From Planctomycetota bacterium (lineage in GTDB: Bacteria; Planctomycetota; Brocadiia; SM23-32): a DNA stretch of 13,373 nt. The stretch is taken from the NCBI GenBank assembly GCA_030604585.1, contig JAUVVP010000008.1:1-13373 (forward strand), in the 5' to 3' direction. Numbering within the stretch: position 1 is the stretch's first letter; each line of letters starts with the position of its first letter. Positions 1 through 5,546 of the stretch are shown one piece after another. Position numbers and translations under genes: made by a program. The notes beneath the pieces are model-generated. The model worked only from the letters and a program-made list of their open reading frames with translations, searched no databases and was not told the origin of the DNA.

Positions 1-868
1 CCAGTTTGAGGACCTCGGTCCACAACTCGAACTGCTCAGACCCCACCGACAGGTCCACCCAGTGCCCCCGGCTTGTCCCGTTGATGACGAGCCCGAGCCA
101 GGCCACGTCCGCCCTGGTGAGAGCATATCGCCCCCGGACGATATACTTCCCGCCAGGACCAATTGAAGGCGAGGACCCGAGGACTTCGGTGACCTCGATC
201 CGCAGCGCCTCCGCATACGGCGGCGGGCAGGGCACTTCGTGAACCACGTAGCGCAGTGGACGGCAATCGGACTCGAACGCGGCCGTGCTCTCCGCGAAGT
301 CATCGCCCAGCGCGTGGTCCTTGAACTCCTCAGCGACCATAGCCGACATCCTCTCTTTCAGGCGCTTCCGCGATGTGCGCAGGCGACCGTTGACCGTGCT
401 CAGGGGCACTTCCAGGAACTCGGCGATCTCCTTCTGGGAGTAGCCGTCGATGTAGAACAGCGTCGTGACCGTGCGCTGCTTTTCGGGCAGCGCCTCGACC
501 GCCGCCAACACTGCCTGCTTTGTCTCCGACCTCTCGGCCACCTCGGGGGGACCTGGTTCCGGCGACTTAACGCCTGCCGCAGCGTCCAGGGACAGTTTCC
601 CGATCTCACGCCGCCGCACCAGCCGGTTGCAGTGCGTAAACACGATCCTGCGAAGCCACCCTGGGAAGGCCGCCGGCTCGCGCAGCTTGTCCAGCTCGCG
701 GTAGGCGTGGATGAATGCCTGCTGCGCCACGTCCTCCGCCCGCTCGAAGTCGGCCAGGATCGAGTAGGCATAGCCGTAGGCCATGTCCTGGAACCTGCGC
801 ACGATCTCACCGTACGCCCGCAGGTCGCCGTCCTGCGCACGGATGACCAGTGATCTGAGTTCTTCCAC
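1..868 (-). CDS. ECF-type RNA polymerase sigma factor with long C-terminal extension (3' end outside window)
   Basis: Reading from a GTG at 868-866, the frame stays open for 289 codons to the left edge, so the C-terminus is missing. Region sigma-2 lies at about residues 21-90 and includes AEDVAQQAF (44-52) and the PGWLRRI helix (69-75). Region sigma-4 lies at about 119-172 and includes ALPEKQRTV (126-134) and the helix-turn-helix around YSQKEIAEFLEVPLSTVNGR. These are the hallmarks of group 4 (ECF) sigma factors, which direct core RNA polymerase to a small regulon. After sigma-4 there are at least 110 further residues of unknown fold, including GKYIVRGRYALTRADVAW, which looks beta-rich. Ordinary ECF factors end soon after sigma-4. 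GTG was chosen because the protein then begins MEELRSLVIRAQDGDLRAYG, the usual ECF opening. No strong Shine-Dalgarno sequence precedes it. An in-frame ATG farther upstream would add an atypical Cys/Trp/Arg-rich stretch. No anti-sigma gene is visible, though one could lie beyond the edge. Confidence 0.9.
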   Translation of the reverse strand, partial: MEELRSLVIRAQDGDLRAYGEIVRRFQDMAYGYAYSILADFERAEDVAQQAFIHAYRELDKLREPAAFPGWLRRIVFTHCNRLVRRREIGKLSLDAAAGVKSPEPGPPEVAERSETKQAVLAAVEALPEKQRTVTTLFYIDGYSQKEIAEFLEVPLSTVNGRLRTSRKRLKERMSAMVAEEFKDHALGDDFAESTAAFESDCRPLRYVVHEVPCPPPYAEALRIEVTEVLGSSPSIGPGGKYIVRGRYALTRADVAWLGLVINGTSRGHWVDLSVGSEQFELWTEVLKL

Positions 869-1245
869 GTTACTACACCATGCTCGCCGGCAAGCCTTCC
901 AGAAACAAGAGCCATCTCGACCGATCCGGCTGCATGAGATTCTCCGCATTTGAGGCCCGGTCGTCGAGGGAATGGCGAGTGGGGGCCGTCGTCATTTTCG
1001 TAGCCGGTTCGTAAGCAGCGCGTTCGAGCAGAAACACGACCATCACTTGCCACGCAGTGTTTCTCTTGCCAGTGCAATGCCCGGCAAGACCATGAGCCAC
1101 GCCGGAGGCACGGCAGAACACTGAGCCACGGGGGCCACAGAGGACGGCAATGAACGGATTGAGCCAGGACGACGCAACGGTGCGGGTTGCTCGCGGCACC
1201 ACCGAGGCAAGATGTCGAAGACCGGAGACGCCCTCCAAGGCCTGT
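869..1245. other. Divergent intergenic spacer without a convincing gene
   Basis: This spacer separates the minus-strand sigma factor from the plus-strand purH-like gene and looks less GC-rich than its neighbours. Short frames cross it, for example minus 873-1238, but none has a recognisable domain or coding-like composition. One imperfect structure is visible: TCTTGCC (1064-1070) can pair with GGCAAGA (1083-1089) across a 12-base loop. There is no T tract, so it is not a clear terminator. The sigma factor's own promoter must lie here, but I could not pick one with confidence. Confidence 0.6.
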
Positions 1246-1274
1246 TTGACGTTGCGGCGCCGGTATCGTATATT
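1246..1274 (+). promoter_or_regulatory. Sigma-70-type promoter of the purH-like/dapF/ksgA unit
   Basis: TTGACG (1246-1251) and TATATT (1269-1274) are separated by exactly 17 bases. Each matches the housekeeping consensus at five of six positions. Transcription would begin near 1281, leaving a leader of about 75 bases before the ATG at 1355. The orientation and distance fit the downstream biosynthetic gene. Confidence 0.7.
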
Positions 1275-1306
1275 CGGGCACTTCGGGTCGCCACGGGCCG
1301 CATCGG

Positions 1307-1353
1307 ACGGCGGCGCCGTGAACGGGCTCAGTCACTGAGCAAGGGTAAGCTCA
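1307..1353 (+). promoter_or_regulatory. Palindrome-rich 5' leader with alternative pairings around the ribosome binding site
   Basis: Two odd-length perfect palindromes lie in the predicted leader. ACGGCG-G-CGCCGT spans 1307-1319 and GCTCAGT-C-ACTGAGC spans 1326-1340. TGAGC at 1336-1340 can also pair with GCTCA at 1349-1353. That second pairing places the Shine-Dalgarno candidate AAGGG (1341-1345) in an eight-base loop just before the ATG. The two pairings of TGAGC exclude each other. The 15-base palindrome could instead be a protein operator in DNA. No known riboswitch class is recognised here. Confidence 0.4.
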
Positions 1354-1354
1354 C

Positions 1355-2524
1355 ATGCAGATCGAACTGCGGTACGGCTGCAATCCGCATCAGGCGTTCG
1401 CGCGCGTGGCTATGGAAGGTGAGGCGGGGCCGCTGCGGGTGCTGAACGGCGCGCCCAGCTACATCAACATCCTCGACGCGCTGGGCGCCTGGCAGCTCGC
1501 TCGCGAGCTGAAATGGGCCACCGGGCTGCCCGGAGCCGCCTCCTTCAAGCACGTCAGCCCCGCGGGAGCGGCGGTTGCCAAGCCCCTCACCGAGTCCTTC
1601 CGCCGGTCGCAGATGATCCCGGAAGGGGAGATCTCGCCCGTAGCCACGGCCTATGCAAGGGCCCGCGGCGGGGACAGGATGTGCTCCTTCGGGGACGTGG
1701 CCGCCGTCAGCGACGCGGTGGACGTCTCCCTGGCGAAGGTCATCGGACGGGAGGTCTGCGACGCCCTCATCGCACCGGGATATGCGCCCGAGGCGCTGGA
1801 CATCCTCAAGGCAAAGAAGGGCGGCAAGTTCCTGGCCCTTCAGATCGACGCGGACTACGAGCCGCCGGAGGTTGAGAGGCGCGACGTCTTCGGGCTCACG
1901 CTCGAGCAGACCAGCAACACCGCGCGCATAGGCCCCGAGCTGATCAAGGACGTCGTCTCGGAGAAGAAGGACGTCGCCGACGACGTGGTGCAGACGCTCC
2001 TGGTGGCCACGGTCGCGCTCAAGTACACTCAGTCCAACTCGATCTGCCTGGCCTACGACGGGCAGGTCATCGGGATGGGCGCGGGGCAGCAGTCGAGGGT
2101 CCACTGCACGCGCCTGGCCTGCGGCAAGGCGGAGAAGTGGCTCCTTCAGCAGCACCCGCGCGTGCTCGACCTCAAGTTCAAAGCTGGACTGAGCAGGCCC
2201 GAGAAGACGAACGTGGTGGACCAGTTCCTGCTGTGGGACGAGCTGTCCGAAGCCGAGCGGGAAGCGATGCTCGCCCAGCTTCAGGAGGCGCCCGAACCGC
2301 TTGCGCGCCAGCAACGGGCGGAATGGATAGACGCATTCGACGGCATCTGCCTCAGCTCCGATGCCTTCATCCCGTTCAGGGACACCATAGACCGCGCCGG
2401 CCGGAGCAACGTGCAGTACGTGCTCCAGGCGGGCCGGTCCCTGCGCGACGAGGAGGTGACAGCCGCCGCCGACCGATACGGAATGGTCATGATCCACTCG
2501 GGGATGCGGTGGTTCCTGCACTGA
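1355..2524 (+). CDS. Stand-alone AICAR transformylase (PurH C-terminal-domain protein)
   Basis: This 389-residue protein matches the formyltransferase half of PurH. That half moves the formyl group of 10-formyl-tetrahydrofolate onto AICAR to give FAICAR, the penultimate step of IMP synthesis in the cytoplasm. Diagnostic motifs are RYGCNPHQ (6-13), SFKHVSPAGAAV (63-74) with the catalytic Lys-His pair at 65-66, TQSNSICLAYDGQVIGMGAG (225-244), SSDAFIPFRD (334-343) and the C-terminal GMVMIHSGMRWFLH. Bifunctional PurH is usually a little over 500 residues. Here the N-terminal IMP cyclohydrolase (MGS-like) domain is absent, and no upstream frame encodes it. The protein starts directly at the transformylase domain, as in known stand-alone forms. 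IMP cyclohydrolase must therefore be encoded elsewhere. The ATG is preceded by AAGGG nine bases away. It is the first gene after the promoter at 1246-1274. Confidence 0.93.
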   Translation: MQIELRYGCNPHQAFARVAMEGEAGPLRVLNGAPSYINILDALGAWQLARELKWATGLPGAASFKHVSPAGAAVAKPLTESFRRSQMIPEGEISPVATAYARARGGDRMCSFGDVAAVSDAVDVSLAKVIGREVCDALIAPGYAPEALDILKAKKGGKFLALQIDADYEPPEVERRDVFGLTLEQTSNTARIGPELIKDVVSEKKDVADDVVQTLLVATVALKYTQSNSICLAYDGQVIGMGAGQQSRVHCTRLACGKAEKWLLQQHPRVLDLKFKAGLSRPEKTNVVDQFLLWDELSEAEREAMLAQLQEAPEPLARQQRAEWIDAFDGICLSSDAFIPFRDTIDRAGRSNVQYVLQAGRSLRDEEVTAAADRYGMVMIHSGMRWFLH

Positions 2525-2528
2525 GGGC

Positions 2529-2615
2529 CCGTCGGCCGAGCCACCGATCGGACGTTTGAGCGTAGGGGCGGTTCGCGAACCGCGCTCCGGCCCCGCTATG
2601 GGCGGGGTCCGACGG
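2529..2615. repeat. REP-like palindromic intergenic element
   Basis: This 87-base segment is bounded by a 7-base inverted repeat, CCGTCGG (2529-2535) and CCGACGG (2609-2615). Inside it are a perfect 16-base palindrome GCGGTTCGCGAACCGC (2568-2583) and a second hairpin, CCCCGC (2591-2596) with GCGGGG (2602-2607), around a 5-base loop. It fills nearly all the space between the purH-like stop codon and the dapF-like ribosome binding site. The core AGGGGCGGTTCGCGAACC resembles palindromes I recall from intergenic DNA of other GC-rich genomes, so it may be a dispersed repeat. It could also work as a hairpin in the mRNA that separates or protects the two cistrons. CACTG occurs on both sides (2519-2523 and 2616-2620), but the left copy is not flush with the element, so a target-site duplication is uncertain. 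Confidence 0.5.
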
Positions 2616-2635
2616 CACTGGAGGAGAGCGATCCT

Positions 2636-3481
2636 ATGAGGTTCAGCAAGTACCACGGCCTGGGCAATGACTACATCGTCCTGAATCCCGACGAAGTGGG
2701 CGACGAGCTGACCGAGGGGCAGATACGCCTGATCTGCCACCGCAACTACGGCGTCGGCTCCGACGGCATCCTGCTCGGCCCGCTGCCGACCGACGAGTGC
2801 GATTTCGCCCTGCGGATATTCAACCCCGATGGCAGCGAGGCGGAGAAGAGCGGCAACGGGCTGCGCATATTCTCGCGATGGCTCTGGGACGAGGGGCTGG
2901 TGGGCGAGGACGAGTTCACGATCATGACGGCCGGCGGCCTGGTGAAGTCGCAGGTGAGCGACCAGGGGCAGAGCGTGACGGTGGAGATGGGCCAGGTCAG
3001 CTTCGACAGCGCCCGGATACCGGTCGAGGGGCCGCCGAGGGAGGTGATAAGCGAGGAGATGGAGGTCGGCGGCCAGGTGCTGACCTACTGCGCCGCCACC
3101 GTGGGCAACCCGCACTGCGTGATCCTGCGCGACGAGGTGTCCGAGGAGGAGGCGCGGGCGCTCGGGCCGCCGATCGAGACCGACCCCCGCTTCCCCAACA
3201 GGACGAACGTGCAGTTCATGAAGGTACTGGACCGCTCGAACATCCGGATAGAGATCTGGGAGCGCGGCGCGGGCTACACGCTGGCCTCCGGCAGCAGCGC
3301 CAGCGCCTCGGCGGCCGTGGCGCACAGGCTCGGGCTGTGCGATTCCCCCGTCGCCGTCCACATGCCCGGCGGCCGCCTGGACATCGCCGTCGGCGAGGGC
3401 TTCGCCATCACGATGACGGGCCCGGTAACGAAGGTGGCCGAAGGCACCATCAGCGAGGAGGCATTCGGGCAGGAAGTATGA
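2636..3481 (+). CDS. dapF: Diaminopimelate epimerase family protein with both catalytic cysteines replaced by serine
   Basis: This 281-residue, full-length member of the DapF/proline-racemase-like fold is the size of typical DapF (about 275). DapF interconverts LL- and meso-diaminopimelate for lysine and peptidoglycan, using two facing cysteines as acid and base. Substrate-contact residues known from the H. influenzae enzyme are all present: Asn11 in GLGNDY, Asn63 in FNPDGSEAE, Asn158 in GNPH, Asn191 in RTNVQF, and Glu209-Arg210 in WERGAGYT. At the two catalytic positions, family CGNG reads SGNGLRIF (Ser72) and family ACGTGAC reads ASGSSAS (Ser218). DNA codons AGC and TCC confirm both. A Shine-Dalgarno GGAGGAG (2620-2626) lies nine bases before the ATG. 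The family assignment is firm. The activity is not: it may be a serine-based variant epimerase or isomerase, or act on another substrate. The symbol is given for the family only. Confidence 0.85.
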   Translation: MRFSKYHGLGNDYIVLNPDEVGDELTEGQIRLICHRNYGVGSDGILLGPLPTDECDFALRIFNPDGSEAEKSGNGLRIFSRWLWDEGLVGEDEFTIMTAGGLVKSQVSDQGQSVTVEMGQVSFDSARIPVEGPPREVISEEMEVGGQVLTYCAATVGNPHCVILRDEVSEEEARALGPPIETDPRFPNRTNVQFMKVLDRSNIRIEIWERGAGYTLASGSSASASAAVAHRLGLCDSPVAVHMPGGRLDIAVGEGFAITMTGPVTKVAEGTISEEAFGQEV

Positions 3482-3577
3482 GTGCCCCGCGCCGGATCGC
3501 ACCGCCTTGGAGCGAATGTGCGCACCGGCTCGCAAGAAGCCCCCTTGATAATCCCGCAGCGGGCTGAGAGGATGACA

Positions 3578-4471
3578 ATGCCGGCGGGAAGCACCCCACC
3601 GCGTCGCGAGCGCCACCCGCGGGACGTCCTGAGTAAGCACCGTATCCGGCCCCGCAGAGCAACCGGCCAGCGCTTCCTGGTGTCGGGCAAGGACCTGGAC
3701 CGGGTCGTCGAGGCCGCCTGCATCGGACCGGACGAAGCGGTGCTCGAGATCGGGACCGGCCTGGGCCGGCTCTCCGCACGGATCGCCGCGGAGGCCGGCC
3801 ACCTCGTGACCGTCGAGATCGACGATCGCCTGCATCGCATTGCCGCCGAGCGCCTCGGCGACCTGCCCAACGTGACGCTCCTGCGCTGCGACTTCCTCGC
3901 AAGCAAGCATCGCATCAACCCCGCCGTGGCCGAGGCCGTAAGGAGCGCGCTCGGAGGGCTCGCCCGGCCCCTGAAGGTGGTGAGCAACCTGCCCTACAAC
4001 ATCAGTTCGCCCGCCGTCGTCGCCCTGCTGGAATGGGACATCGCAGTGGGCGAGATGTTCCTGATGTTCCAGAAAGAGGTGGCCGACCGATTGGCCGCTT
4101 CTCCCGGCGTCAAGGAATACGGCCCGCTGACCGTCTGCGTGGACTACTGGGCGACGGTCGAGAGGCTGTTCTCGCTGCCGCGGCGCGCCTTCTGGCCGGT
4201 GCCGGAAGTCTCATCGGTTCTCGTGAGGATAGTGAAACGGGCGGAGCGGCGGCGGACGGCGCAGTACGACGCCTTTTCGGCCGTCGTCAGGAAGCTCTTC
4301 GAGGGGCGTCGCAAGACGCTACGCCGCAGTCTGCGGTCAGGTTGGGGGGATGAGAAAGCCGCCCAGGTGATCGAGCGCCTGGGCCTGGACCCCAGGCGGC
4401 GCGCCGAGAGCCTGAGCACCGAGGACTTCGAAGCGATCGCCGCAGTGACAGGCCCACCGCAGCGCGGCTGA
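3578..4471 (+). CDS. rsmA: 16S rRNA (adenine1518-N6/adenine1519-N6)-dimethyltransferase RsmA/KsgA
   Basis: From the ATG at 3578 this is a 297-residue Rossmann-fold methyltransferase. It dimethylates the two adjacent adenines of the 3'-terminal 16S rRNA hairpin during small-subunit maturation. Visible motifs are the N-terminal GQRFLV (30-35), SAM motif I EIGTGLGRL (57-65), acidic EID (80-82), CDF (104-106), the catalytic NLPYNI (137-142), MFQKEVADRL (163-172) and FWPVPEVSSVLV (205-216). A C-terminal helical domain contains FEGRRKTLRRSL. The start is ambiguous. A GTG at 3482, right after the dapF-like stop, would add 32 residues, and an in-frame ATG is at 3572. ATG 3578 is preferred because AGAGG lies six bases upstream. 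Family GQNFL is GQRFL here, so Arg32 replaces an asparagine that contacts SAM in E. coli RsmA (Asn18). Motif I has Thr in place of the usual Pro. The gene is the third in the plus-strand unit. Confidence 0.92.
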   Translation: MPAGSTPPRRERHPRDVLSKHRIRPRRATGQRFLVSGKDLDRVVEAACIGPDEAVLEIGTGLGRLSARIAAEAGHLVTVEIDDRLHRIAAERLGDLPNVTLLRCDFLASKHRINPAVAEAVRSALGGLARPLKVVSNLPYNISSPAVVALLEWDIAVGEMFLMFQKEVADRLAASPGVKEYGPLTVCVDYWATVERLFSLPRRAFWPVPEVSSVLVRIVKRAERRRTAQYDAFSAVVRKLFEGRRKTLRRSLRSGWGDEKAAQVIERLGLDPRRRAESLSTEDFEAIAAVTGPPQRG

Positions 4472-4506
4472 GGCCGCCGGCCCGCCACGGCGTCGCTGAG
4501 GCGGCC
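4472..4506. terminator. Possible bidirectional terminator between convergent genes
   Basis: GGCCGCC (4472-4478) pairs perfectly with GGCGGCC (4500-4506). A smaller hairpin CGCC-AC-GGCG (4483-4492) sits inside the loop. The element exactly fills the short gap between the stop of rsmA (plus) and the stop of the coiled-coil gene (minus), where both transcripts must end. There is no T tract on either side, so a classical intrinsic terminator is not proven. Confidence 0.4.
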
Positions 4507-4510
4507 GGCG

Positions 4511-5434
4511 CTACTCTTCCGCCGGCGCGTCTTCTTCCCCCTCGGGGGTCTCGGGTTCTTCGGGGTAGAGGTCGGCCTCGAGGTCATCGGGGGGAGCTTC
4601 GCCGCCTGTCTCCCCCATCTCAGCCGGGTATTCGCTTTCTTGCTCTTCGGGCGGGAGCGGGGTCGCTTCCAGGGACACGTCGCCAGCCTGCTGGGCTTCC
4701 TCGGCCTCGGCCAGCTCCTTGGCCTGTTGTTCCCATTCCTCGAACTCCTGCTCCTCTTCGCTGAGCGATGCGGGGAGGGCGGTCTCGGTCGCCGCGCCCA
4801 GCAGCGTGCGCTCGGCCCTCTCGCGGCTGCGCACCATGCTCTCGATGCTCTCGATGCGGCTTATGCCCATTTGCAGCTCGGATTTCATCTGCTGAAGGAT
4901 GCCGGAGATGGAACTGTCGAAGGAAGTCAGCACGCCGCTCAGTTCGGCCTGGAAGGTCTTGGCCAGGGTGTCGCGGAACTCGTCGAGCCGGTCGAAGAGG
5001 CCGGGAATACGGCCCTCCACTTCCGTGATGCGTTCGCGGAACCCGCCCACCTCCTCGGTGGCGCGGCTGACGCGCGCCTCCAGCTTGCTGACGGACTCGG
5101 AGTGCGCGGCGCCCTGCTGATCGATCCGTTCCTGGATCAAGTCCCCCTTCTGATCGATCTTTCTGGTCATCCGGGCGTCCAGTTCGACCGTGCGGGAGTC
5201 GAATCGCTTCTCCGCGCGCCGTTCCAGGTCGTCGAGCTGCTCTTCAAGCCCCCTGATGTCCTCCATCATGTCTCGCACGGCCCCCAGCGCCCTCAGCGCC
5301 GAGCGACGGCCCTTGATCAGCATCAACTGCAAACAGACGAACAGGATGAGAGCCACCCCCACTCCGAAGAGCACGATCAGTTGCTCCCATCCGCCTTCTT
5401 GAAGGATACCCACCAGCTTCTGCCACAGGTTCAT
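4511..5434 (-). CDS. Membrane-anchored coiled-coil protein with acidic C-terminal tail, function unknown
   Basis: This 307-residue protein starts MNLWQKLVGILQ. The first part is amphipathic, then one strong membrane segment follows at about 17-40 (LIVLFGVGVALILFVCLQLM) and a basic KGRR stop-transfer. Residues about 45-210 are charged and heptad-like, with repeated Arg/Glu/Leu patterns typical of a long coiled coil. Residues about 225-307 are very rich in Glu, Pro and Gly and probably disordered. The topology by the positive-inside rule places the coiled coil in the cytoplasm. The ATG is chosen because GGAGG lies five bases upstream. A longer frame reaching 5743 would run through the upstream glycosyltransferase and lacks coding character. 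I recognise no named family. Its position after the GT2 gene suggests, but does not show, a scaffold role in envelope or polysaccharide export. Confidence 0.75.
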   Translation of the reverse strand: MNLWQKLVGILQEGGWEQLIVLFGVGVALILFVCLQLMLIKGRRSALRALGAVRDMMEDIRGLEEQLDDLERRAEKRFDSRTVELDARMTRKIDQKGDLIQERIDQQGAAHSESVSKLEARVSRATEEVGGFRERITEVEGRIPGLFDRLDEFRDTLAKTFQAELSGVLTSFDSSISGILQQMKSELQMGISRIESIESMVRSRERAERTLLGAATETALPASLSEEEQEFEEWEQQAKELAEAEEAQQAGDVSLEATPLPPEEQESEYPAEMGETGGEAPPDDLEADLYPEEPETPEGEEDAPAEE

Positions 5435-5503
5435 GCCATCCTCCGTTGTGTCGAGAATGCCGAGAGAACTCCGACCGGCGGGCCAGATGCTAACAGAAAA
5501 GCA

Positions 5504-5541
5504 GCCCCGGGGCAACCGAGGCGGAGCGCGGATGCGCCGCC
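5504..5541 (-). terminator. Possible transcription terminator after the GT2 glycosyltransferase gene
   Basis: Just past the GT2 stop codon, reading on the minus strand, GGCGGCGC (5541-5534) can pair with the segment 5529-5520 across a 4-base loop, with a 2-base bulge. The self-complementary GCCCCGGGGC (5513-5504) comes next, and a TTTTCTGTT stretch ends near 5492. The T-rich stretch is some distance from the larger stem, so termination may be partial. The same spacer (5435-5546) must hold any separate promoter for the coiled-coil gene. A TTGCCC/TAGCAT pair with a 17-base gap is the best seen, and it is weak. Confidence 0.3.
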
Positions 5542-5546
5542 CGTTC

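Noticed and set aside
239..853. 204-codon plus-strand frame opposite the sigma factor
   Set aside because: The minus strand encodes a recognisable ECF sigma factor over the same bases.
1064..1089. TCTTGCC/GGCAAGA inverted repeat as a terminator
   Set aside because: It has no T tract, and no gene ends nearby in either direction.
873..1238. 121-codon minus-strand frame in the divergent spacer
   Set aside because: It has no domain, atypical composition, no good ribosome binding site, and it crosses the direction of the purH-like promoter region.
2519..2620. CACTG direct repeats as a target-site duplication around the intergenic element
   Set aside because: Five bases is short, and the left copy is separated from the inverted repeat by five bases while the right copy is flush. 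Chance is a fair explanation.
1328..3910. 860-codon minus-strand open frame antisense to the AICAR transformylase, DapF-family and RsmA genes
   Set aside because: It is the shadow of three plus-strand genes with clear family motifs. Its translation is low-complexity, Arg/Ala/Gly/His-rich and has no domain.
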